64,000 nucleotides of DNA from Bradyrhizobium rifense (lineage in GTDB: Bacteria; Pseudomonadota; Alphaproteobacteria; Rhizobiales; Xanthobacteraceae). The stretch's first letter is position 1; each line of letters begins with the position of its first letter. The notes under the pieces were generated by a model that saw only the letters and a list, made by a program, of their open reading frames with translations, had not been told where the DNA came from and did no database searches. Positions 57,803 through 64,000 of the stretch are shown in pieces. The DNA is taken from positions 18,427-82,426 of the forward strand of contig NZ_VSSS01000084.1 of the NCBI RefSeq assembly GCF_008123425.1. Reading direction: 5' to 3'. Both the position numbers and the translations under genes were made by a program.

Positions 57803-60511
57803 TCAAGCCGCCCGTACGGGCTGCCGTTGCTTCCGCAGCCTTGCAATCGCTTCCAATGGCGGACGCTCGGCCTGACAATAATCGGACCAGGCTTTTGACC
57901 TCCGGAGCAATCGGGGGACCGCATGGATTGTGAACTGCAGCGGATCCAAACCGTTTTTGACCTGCGACCAAGTGATCGGCATTGAGACTGGCCCATGTGG
58001 CCGACCGCGCGGAGAGAGTGGCGCTACGGCCGTCGAAAATTGATCGTTTCGAAGATAGTCGAGGAATATCTTGCCGGTTCGTTTCGCCTTACTCATGTTG
58101 ATCAGGTATCGATCGGGGCTGTCGCTTGCCATCTGGCTGCAGACGTCGCGTGCGAACTGCTTTGCTGTAGGCCAGTCGAGCTTCTGGCCTTTTTTCGGGC
58201 GCGCGAGCGGGGTCACGACATGCAGCCCCTTGCCGCCGGTAGTCTTGCAAAATGACACGAGTCCGAGCGCGGCAAGTCGATCCCGCATTTCCCTGGCTGC
58301 TTCGATCACGGCGTCAAATTCAACATCCGGCGCCGGATCGAGGTCGAAGACCAGACGGCCGGGCAGGGCGGGCTCGCCAGGCTGGTTGTTCCACGGGTGA
58401 AGCTCGACGCCGGCGCTTTGCGCGACGGCGGCCAATCCCTCGATGCGGTCGATCTGGACGTATGGCTTGCGGTCGCCCGAGACCCAGACTTCTTCAAGGA
58501 GATTGGAGCCACCTTTCATCGAATGTCTTTGGAAGAAGCGCTGTCCCTCGATGCCGTCCGGTGCCCTTATAATCGAACAAGGTCGCCCCTTGAGGTGCCC
58601 GATCATCCAGGCTCCCACGCTCTCGAAATACTTGGCGAGATCGAGTTTGCTAATCGCTCCCTCGCCATCGTCGGGCCAAAGAACCTTGTCGGGACGGCTC
58701 AAAGGTACCCCCATCACGACCCCGTCGGAAACGCCAACGGATCCGCCAGGCCGCTTGGCGCCGGGTGAAGAAGCTGGATCCGCAATCTGAGCCTTGTCCG
58801 CCCGCACAGGCGTTTCGGCCTCGACCTCTTTGGCCGGCTTGTCCTGTCGCAGTCCCTTGAAAGCGGCCTGCCGGATCATGCCAGCACCCGTGAAGCCCGC
58901 GAACTCGATCTCAGCGACCAGCTCCGGCTTGAGCCAATGCATTCCGGCCTTCTTGCGAGGCGCATTGGCGCCTCCGAACGGATTTGTCTCAGACGCAGCG
59001 GCCTTGAGCCTTGGCATCAGCCGCGAAACCTTGTCGGCGGCAAAGCCCGTTCCTACGTTGCCGACATAGACCAGATGGTCTCCACGATACACACCGGCCA
59101 TCAGCGACCTGAATTGGCCGCCGTTGCTGTTCCAGCCGCCGATGACGACCTCGTGCCCGGCGCGGCACTTTGCTTTGGCCCAGGATTCGGTGCGTCCCGA
59201 AACATACGGCGCGTCGGCTTGCTTCGAGACAATACCCTCGAGGGACATCCGGCAAGCGGATTTGAGGACAGCATCGCCCCCGCTTTCGAAATGTTCGACG
59301 AAGCGGATTTCGACATGGCTTTTGCTGTAGACCTTTTCGATCAACCGCTTCAACGACTGCTTGCGGTCGAGGAGAGGCTGCCGGCGCAGATCTTGAGTCC
59401 CGAGAAATAGAAGGTCGAACGCATAGAAGATCAGATCTTCGGTCTTCTTCTCCGACAGTGCGGCCTGCAATCCGGCAAAGTCAGGCGACCCGTGGTGGTC
59501 TAGGGCAACGATTTCGCCATCCAAGATGCAATCTGGGAGCGCCTTGGCCGCCCTTGCGATTGCATCGAACTTCCCCGTCCAATCCAGACCCTTTCGGGTC
59601 TTCAATGTGACGTGCCCGTCCTCGACCCGCATCTGAATGCGGTAACCATCAAACTTAATTTCGTGCACCCACTCACCATTGCTGGGGGGGCGCTCGACGG
59701 AGTTGCACAGCTGGGGCGCAATGAACGCAGGCAGGCCTCGATCGCGATGCTGCTCGCTCTCTTCATTCTCCGGCCTAAGAGACTTTCTCGTTCGAGATTT
59801 CTTCGCTCGCTGCCCGGGAGCGAAAGATCGTTTTTTCACTGAGGCTTTGCTTGCGGCGGCCCGACGCAACTTCCGATCTGCGTCGATCTTTGCGCGCGAC
59901 TTTTTCGCCGTGACGAAGAGCTTGGGCTTTCGGCCTTTGCCCGCCGTGATCTCGTCCATCGATCGGCCCGAGGCCACCGACAGGTCCTCCTCCAGGATGC
60001 GGTTTTTCTTTCCCTCTTGGGCGAATGCATCGCGGTGCTTGATTAGAAGCCAGTTCGTCCGCTTCTCTCCCTCCCGCGGCCGCATACGGGTCAAAATCCA
60101 GCCACCATGAAGTTTTTCTCCCTCAAGATTGAAGTCCAGTTTTCCCTTGGAGTAGGCATGCGCAGGGTCTTCGCAGTCCCAGAAACCGCGGTCCCAGACC
60201 ATGACGGTGCCCCCGCCATATTGCCCCTTGGGAATTGTCCCCTCGAAGTCGCCATAGTCCAGAGGATGGTCCTCGACCTCGACGGCCAACCTCTTGTCAT
60301 GGGGGTCTAGGGAAGGGCCCTTGGTCACGGCCCAGGACTTGAAGACACCGTCGAGTTCAAGCCTCAAATCATAATGTAGGTGTGAAGCCGCGTGCTTCTG
60401 GATCACGAACCGCAGGGCCTTCGACGTACCGACTTTCGCCTGCCCGCTGGGCTCATCCGTTTTGGAAAAATCGCGTTTCGCGCGGTACCTCGCGAGCAGC
60501 TTCTTCGCCAT
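57803..60511 (-). CDS. ligD: LigD: NHEJ phosphoesterase-ligase-polymerase
   Basis: 902 residues, a complete multi-domain LigD. The N-terminal 3'-phosphoesterase has RFVIQKHAASHLHYDLRLE and GQYGGGTVMVWD. A Lys-rich linker follows. The ATP-dependent ligase has EIKFDGYRIQ (motif I Lys), DGEIVAL and EGIVSKQ. The C-terminal primase-polymerase has KVLWPDDGEGAISKLDLA, RAPDGIEGQRFFQRH and FDLDPAPDVEFDAV. It repairs double-strand breaks together with Ku, encoded divergently 71 bases away. The domain order matches rhizobial and Pseudomonas-like LigD. Confidence 0.95.
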   Translation of the reverse strand: MAKKLLARYRAKRDFSKTDEPSGQAKVGTSKALRFVIQKHAASHLHYDLRLELDGVFKSWAVTKGPSLDPHDKRLAVEVEDHPLDYGDFEGTIPKGQYGGGTVMVWDRGFWDCEDPAHAYSKGKLDFNLEGEKLHGGWILTRMRPREGEKRTNWLLIKHRDAFAQEGKKNRILEEDLSVASGRSMDEITAGKGRKPKLFVTAKKSRAKIDADRKLRRAAASKASVKKRSFAPGQRAKKSRTRKSLRPENEESEQHRDRGLPAFIAPQLCNSVERPPSNGEWVHEIKFDGYRIQMRVEDGHVTLKTRKGLDWTGKFDAIARAAKALPDCILDGEIVALDHHGSPDFAGLQAALSEKKTEDLIFYAFDLLFLGTQDLRRQPLLDRKQSLKRLIEKVYSKSHVEIRFVEHFESGGDAVLKSACRMSLEGIVSKQADAPYVSGRTESWAKAKCRAGHEVVIGGWNSNGGQFRSLMAGVYRGDHLVYVGNVGTGFAADKVSRLMPRLKAAASETNPFGGANAPRKKAGMHWLKPELVAEIEFAGFTGAGMIRQAAFKGLRQDKPAKEVEAETPVRADKAQIADPASSPGAKRPGGSVGVSDGVVMGVPLSRPDKVLWPDDGEGAISKLDLAKYFESVGAWMIGHLKGRPCSIIRAPDGIEGQRFFQRHSMKGGSNLLEEVWVSGDRKPYVQIDRIEGLAAVAQSAGVELHPWNNQPGEPALPGRLVFDLDPAPDVEFDAVIEAAREMRDRLAALGLVSFCKTTGGKGLHVVTPLARPKKGQKLDWPTAKQFARDVCSQMASDSPDRYLINMSKAKRTGKIFLDYLRNDQFSTAVAPLSPRGRPHGPVSMPITWSQVKNGLDPLQFTIHAVPRLLRRSKAWSDYCQAERPPLEAIARLRKQRQPVRAA

Positions 60512-60529
60512 CGCCTTACCTCGATTGTT

Positions 60530-60554
60530 GGAACAGAAAGTTCCCGCGCCGGTT
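60530..60554 (+). promoter_or_regulatory. EcfG-like promoter of ku
   Basis: GGAAC (60530-60534), 16 bases, GGTT (60551-60554), 28 bases before the ku start. Confidence 0.6.
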
Positions 60555-60582
60555 AAAGTTCCTCAAACCGTGGAGGATCGGA

Positions 60583-61431
60583 ATGGCGCCTCGCGCCTAT
60601 TGGAAGGGCTCGCTCAAACTATCGCTCGTGACCTGCCCAATCGCCCTCTATCCGGCTTCCACCCAAGCCGAAAAAACCCATTTCCATCAGATCAACACCA
60701 AGACTGGCCACCGCCTGAAACAGCAGATGGTCGATGAGCAGTCGGGTCGCGTTGTCGACAAAGGGCGCAAGGGCAGGGGCTACGAACTCTCGAAAGGCCG
60801 CTACGTCGAAATCGACGAGAACGAACTCGATGCCGTAAAACTCGAGAGCACCCACACCATCGAGATCGACGATTTCGTCCCGGCCGAGGATATCGATGAG
60901 CGATATCTCGACAAGCCGTACTACGTCGTGCCGAACGGCAAGGCGGGTGCCGACGCGTTCGTCGTCATCCGCGATGCCATGAAGCGCAAAGACAAAGTCG
61001 CTCTGGCCCGCGTCGTGCTTTCCAACAGGGAACATGTCATCGCGCTGAAGCCACTGGGGAAGGGATTGCTTGGGACGACCTTGCGATATCCCTATGAACT
61101 TCGCGATGAGGACGACTATTTCGACGACATACCGAGCCCTCGGGTCTCGAAGGACATGGTCGACTTGGCAGCGCACATTCTCGACACCAAGGCATCCAAA
61201 TTCGATCCGCACAAGTTCAAGGACAAATACGAGAACGCTCTGAAGGCGCTCGTAAAGCGCAAGGCAGCCGGCAAGACGATCGAGGTGCCCGAAGAAAAGG
61301 AAGAGGAAAGCAACGTCATCGACCTAATGGATGCTCTGAAGCAAAGTCTGGGTCGCAAGCGTGTCGGAAAAGCGACAAAGGGCAGGAAGCGCGCTACGGC
61401 CCATCCCCGTCGCAAGCGAAGGGCCGCGTGA
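60583..61431 (+). CDS. ku: Ku protein of bacterial NHEJ
   Basis: 282 residues. APRAYWKGSLKLSLVTCPI at the N-terminus, HFHQINTKTGHRLKQQ, GYELSKGRYVEIDENEL and SKDMVDLAAHILDTK mark the Ku core. The C-terminal 30 residues are very basic (Lys/Arg), the DNA-binding tail seen in many bacterial Ku proteins. Ku forms a ring on DNA ends and recruits LigD. The ATG at 60583 follows GGAGG by 5 bases; the open frame to 60382 lies within ligD antisense. It overlaps the downstream ligase (GTGA). Confidence 0.95.
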   Translation: MAPRAYWKGSLKLSLVTCPIALYPASTQAEKTHFHQINTKTGHRLKQQMVDEQSGRVVDKGRKGRGYELSKGRYVEIDENELDAVKLESTHTIEIDDFVPAEDIDERYLDKPYYVVPNGKAGADAFVVIRDAMKRKDKVALARVVLSNREHVIALKPLGKGLLGTTLRYPYELRDEDDYFDDIPSPRVSKDMVDLAAHILDTKASKFDPHKFKDKYENALKALVKRKAAGKTIEVPEEKEEESNVIDLMDALKQSLGRKRVGKATKGRKRATAHPRRKRRAA

Positions 61432-62411
61432 CGAAGATCCGTAAGTGCATCGAAGCCATGGAAGCCCGCTCGGTCGATACCATCCCTATCGGCGAGCAAT
61501 GGCAGTACGAGCCGAAATGGGATGGTTTCCGATGTCTGTTAGTCCGCGATGCCGATGCGGTTGACCTATATTCGAAGTCCGGACACAAGCTGGATCGATA
61601 TTTTCCGGAAGTCGTTGCGGGCGCCCTCGCCTTAGGCGAAAAGAACTTCATCCTCGATGGCGAGCTCGTCGTTCCGGTGGCCGGCCGATTTTCGTTCGAT
61701 GATCTATTGCAGCGCATCCATCCCGCGGCAAGCCGCGTAAGTAAATTGGCGGAATCGACGCCCGCCGTGTTCCTGGCGTTCGACCTGCCGAAGCGGGGCA
61801 AGGCCGACCTCGCAGTCCGCCCGCTTGCCGAACGGCGGCCGCTTCTCGAGAAGTTTGCTGCGAGATGCTTTTCCGCGAGAAATCTCTTCCGACTGTCCCC
61901 GGCGAGTGCGAAGCGAAAGGACGCCGAGCGCTGGCTGGCATCCGCCGGCGGCGGAAGCGACGGGGTGATCGCAAAGCGTCTCAATCTTCCTTATCAGGCC
62001 GATAACCGCGAAGGCATGCAGAAGATCAAGCGATATCGCAGCGCGGACTGCGTCATCGGTGGCTTCCGTTACGGAGAGAAGCGCCAGGTGGGACGCAACG
62101 TCGTCGGATCTGTCCTGCTTGGGCTCTACGACGATGATGGTCTGCTTCTTCACGTCGGATTTTCGTCTGGCATCAAAACCAAGGACAAGTTGGCCCTGAC
62201 CGACAAACTCGAGACCGAAAGGCAAGCCCGGAGCTTCACGGGAAACGCCCCCGGCGGTCCGAGCCGTTGGTCCACGAAGCGGTCGTCCGAATGGCAAGCG
62301 GTGAAGCCCAAATACGTCGTCGAAGTGTCGTACGATCATTTCACCGGCGGTCGCTTCCGTCACGGGACTTCCATTTTGCGATGGCGCCCGGACAAGAAGC
62401 CTGCCCAATGA
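61428..62411 (+). CDS. ATP-dependent DNA ligase (LigD-like ligase domain only), copy 2
   Basis: 327 residues from a GTG overlapping the ku stop. Motif I is EPKWDGFRCLLV; LDGELVV, DGVIAKRLNL, VVGSVLLGLYD and PSRWSTKRSSEW complete the ligase. The domain content and wording of motifs are the same as the ligase at 13033-14079, so they are paralogues. Coupling to ku implies a direct role in end joining or an accessory ligase for Ku-bound ends. Confidence 0.92.
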   Translation: MTKIRKCIEAMEARSVDTIPIGEQWQYEPKWDGFRCLLVRDADAVDLYSKSGHKLDRYFPEVVAGALALGEKNFILDGELVVPVAGRFSFDDLLQRIHPAASRVSKLAESTPAVFLAFDLPKRGKADLAVRPLAERRPLLEKFAARCFSARNLFRLSPASAKRKDAERWLASAGGGSDGVIAKRLNLPYQADNREGMQKIKRYRSADCVIGGFRYGEKRQVGRNVVGSVLLGLYDDDGLLLHVGFSSGIKTKDKLALTDKLETERQARSFTGNAPGGPSRWSTKRSSEWQAVKPKYVVEVSYDHFTGGRFRHGTSILRWRPDKKPAQ

Positions 62412-62513
62412 ACAGGTCAGTCAAAAAATCGATCGCGATCTCCTGGCCCGGTTGGGGATCGCCGGACGCTCGTCTCGGCAATCTTGATCGACGCTCGGAA
62501 TGAGCAAAGAAGT

Positions 62514-62743
62514 ATGTCTAGCAACAGGCTCTGGCTAGGAACGGCAGGATGGAATGTGCCGTCAGCTTGCCGCGAGCGGATCGGCGGTTGACGAGCTATG
62601 CCTCGATATTAAACGCTGTCGAAATCAATAGTTCGTTCTACCGGCCGCATAGTACGACTTACGAACGCTGGGCGAGCGCCACGCCGAACGACTTTCCTTT
62701 CTCGGTAAAAGTGCCAAGATCGAAACAAGCAGAATGGGCATAG
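62514..62743 (+). pseudogene. DUF72 family N-terminal fragment, frameshifted
   Basis: The ATG at 62514 reads MSSNRLWLGTAGWNVPSACRE, a normal DUF72 opening. After a frame change near 62585 the other frame gives ILNAVEINSSFYRPHS, YERWASATPNDFPFSVKVP and a stop at 62741. The remaining two thirds of the family are absent. Another DUF72 remnant lies beside the paralogous ligase at 14.2 kb. Confidence 0.75.
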
Positions 62744-62833
62744 TTCTATCTCCTCAGTTTCTTGGCAGTCAAAACTCCACGCTTACTGACACCTTTGAAG
62801 ATAGTCGTGGAGGCTCGGAATTGCGAATCGCGA

Positions 62834-63061
62834 CTACCCCTCAGTGTCGCCAGCCGTCCTGTCCACCTCGACCCGGTAGCCGTCGGGCATCCGGGGCGTC
62901 CCGCCCTCGGCCGGGACGTTGCAGGCCGGGTAGGGCGCGCCGGTGCCGCCACAGTTGCAGGCGCGCGGGCCATCCCAAGGGCGATCAGGATGGGTCTCGC
63001 AGACCGCGGCAGTCCGAGAGTTGACCGCGCCTCTTTGGCTCCGCGATGTCGTCGCCTCCAA
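62834..63061 (-). CDS. small Cys-rich protein, start uncertain
   Basis: From a TTG at 63061 the frame gives 75 residues. The core (CETHPDRPWDGPRACNCGG, GAPYPACN, PRMPDGYRVEVDR) has four Cys and one His spaced like a small zinc-binding knuckle and recalls rhizobial hypothetical proteins with 'HPDRPWDGP.AC.CG'. An ATG at 63066 in a different frame gives MIGGDDIAEPKRRG, which looks like a better N-terminus, so an indel near 63015 is possible. Function unknown. Confidence 0.5.
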   Translation of the reverse strand: MEATTSRSQRGAVNSRTAAVCETHPDRPWDGPRACNCGGTGAPYPACNVPAEGGTPRMPDGYRVEVDRTAGDTEG

Positions 63062-63076
63062 TCATTTGAGGCGCCC

Positions 63077-63229
63077 TTACTCCTCGCGGCGGATGCGATC
63101 CCATTCGTCTGCGCTCTCACGTGCGGGGACGAGATCTTCAACTCGCTTGAGCCCGGCGGCTTTAAAGAGACCGAGAGTGATGACGACCATCATCAACACG
63201 GTTCCGGCAAGTATCAGGAGGGTCCACAT
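63077..63229 (-). CDS. small single-pass membrane protein, 50 aa
   Basis: MWTLLILAGTVLMMVVITLG makes one transmembrane helix, followed by an acidic/basic soluble tail (KRVEDLVPARESADEWDRIR). GGAG lies 9 bases upstream of the ATG. It precedes the Cys-rich gene on the same strand by 15 bases, probably one transcript. No family known. Confidence 0.6.
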   Translation of the reverse strand: MWTLLILAGTVLMMVVITLGLFKAAGLKRVEDLVPARESADEWDRIRREE

Positions 63230-63353
63230 GGGCGGTCTCCATGTCCGCCCCGCCTATAAACTCAGGCAGTCAGGGTACCGTTCCCCAAATGACAGGAACA
63301 CTTTGACGGACACCAAGTTTTCCTGATGCCCTTCCCAAGGGTGACCCCTATTG

Positions 63354-63400
63354 GGCCCCAGCTCCATCGTCCCCCACTGTCTGGGGCTGGGGCCATTTTT
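63354..63400 (+). terminator. rho-independent terminator
   Basis: Inverted repeat GGCCCCAGC / GCTGGGGCC with a loop of about 23 bases, followed by ATTTTT. It could end plus-strand transcripts from the ku/ligase unit. Confidence 0.65.
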
Positions 63401-63464
63401 CAAATCAGGCTACCGCCAGCACCGGCACTCAAACGAGCGGTTCGAAAGTCCGCACAGCAACCGG

Positions 63465-63644
63465 TCATTCCTTGCGCTTCGATACCTCGGCAACCGCACG
63501 CTCCGCCTCGGCGGCGAGCAGGCTCAGTCGATCTGCGAGCCGGATGAATAGTTGCTTCTTCGGATCGGTCGCCAGGTCCCGGATCAAGGCGCACTCTGCC
63601 GCGTCCATGCGTAGCTTTTCCACCTGGACCTGCCTGTCCTTCAT
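63465..63644 (-). CDS. small helical protein, 59 aa
   Basis: MKDRQVQVEKLRMDAAECAL, then IRDLATDPKKQLFIRLADRL and LAAEAERAVAEVSKRKE. The whole protein is predicted helical and amphipathic, like many short rhizobial hypothetical proteins with 'ECALIRDLA.D..K...F.RLA..L'. GGAG lies 8 bases upstream. Function unknown. Confidence 0.6.
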   Translation of the reverse strand: MKDRQVQVEKLRMDAAECALIRDLATDPKKQLFIRLADRLSLLAAEAERAVAEVSKRKE

Positions 63645-64000
63645 TGCAGATACTCCGTTCCCACCGCAAAAATCTATACCAATGCACGGAAGCTAGCCGT
63701 CCGGTTGCCTGTTTTTCCTAGGCTCAGGCTGGGCTTTTGTCTAGTTGGGCCACGGGTCCCGTTTTGCGTGGCCAAGCAGCGCCAAAGCAAAGGGCCGCTG
63801 TCCTGACACAACGGCCCCTCACGCTTCCGGGTTTAAATAACTGCGGAATGAAATGCCTTCACCAGCCCGGTTTGCCGAATTATCCCGATGCTTTCGGTTC
63901 CGGCCACAACACATGTGAATCGGATTTAAAATTTTGGTGCTGTGCTGGAGGACATCGCCGCAGACGCCACCAATCATGTATGTATGGGCTTTTGGCCAGG
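63645..64000. other. right-end stretch without a gene
   Basis: No reading frame of interest. A GC-rich inverted repeat GGGCCG / CGGCCC near 63799-63825 may be a terminator or attenuator, but no T-run follows on the plus strand. Confidence 0.4.

Noticed and set aside
62531..62560. GGAAC-N17-CGTC inside the DUF72 fragment
   Set aside because: It lies within recognisable coding remnants and has no downstream gene with a matching start.
1..64000. Insertion sequences, integrase, tRNA attachment site
   Set aside because: Duplications and breakpoints suggest past mobility, but no transposase, integrase, terminal inverted repeat or tRNA could be recognised.

Overview
The window is high-GC alphaproteobacterial DNA, most likely from the Hyphomicrobiales, with a Bradyrhizobium/Rhodopseudomonas/Methylobacterium-like flavour. 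This is inferred from the gene families (HisKA_2 sensor kinase, KGG and CsbD-like stress proteins, PRC-barrel, Ku/LigD, PaoABC) and from a recurring promoter of the EcfG general-stress type (GGAAC, 16-17 bp, CGTT-like). No rRNA, tRNA, CRISPR array, intact insertion sequence or replication origin was seen.

Left part (1-19.9 kb), a stress and protection block: two FAD oxidoreductases (one with a Rieske domain), a multi-PAS/GAF histidine kinase with a receiver-only response regulator, a broken manganese catalase fused to a DUF892 domain, a ureohydrolase, a short-chain dehydrogenase, a zinc alcohol dehydrogenase, a DUF305 membrane protein, a KGG-repeat protein, a DNA ligase, and many small stress-type proteins. 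It also holds decayed duplicates: second DUF892 and ureohydrolase copies and a DUF72 remnant.

Middle part (20-32.5 kb), oxidoreductases: a PaoABC-type molybdenum aldehyde/xanthine oxidoreductase, FdhD, a YdeP-type molybdopterin enzyme, a PPC/DUF296 protein, MgtC, and a three-subunit periplasmic gluconate-2-dehydrogenase-like enzyme.

Respiratory part (32.4-44.3 kb): a caa3-type oxidase operon (subunits II, I, III, IV) divergent from a complete alternative complex III (actABCDEF), followed by a SCO copper chaperone. Together with the gluconate dehydrogenase this forms a plausible chain from periplasmic substrate and quinol to oxygen, and all three units start from EcfG-like promoters.

Right part (44.3-64 kb): a broken isochorismatase-family gene, an oxalate-decarboxylase-like bicupin, a quinone oxidoreductase, and a truncated flavodoxin-like gene. 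Next comes an IclR-controlled catabolic cluster (TIM-barrel isomerase, MFS carrier, shikimate-dehydrogenase-like protein, two small enzymes) with a shared operator. Then come RNase HII, a frameshifted SDR, and a bacterial NHEJ set (LigD, Ku, a second stand-alone ligase).

About 22 EcfG-like promoters tie the stress, respiration, molybdenum-enzyme and DNA-repair units into one probable regulon. A second window-wide trait is an unusual number of single-base frameshifts, many in short homopolymers. They may be sequencing errors, or real decay in an accessory island.
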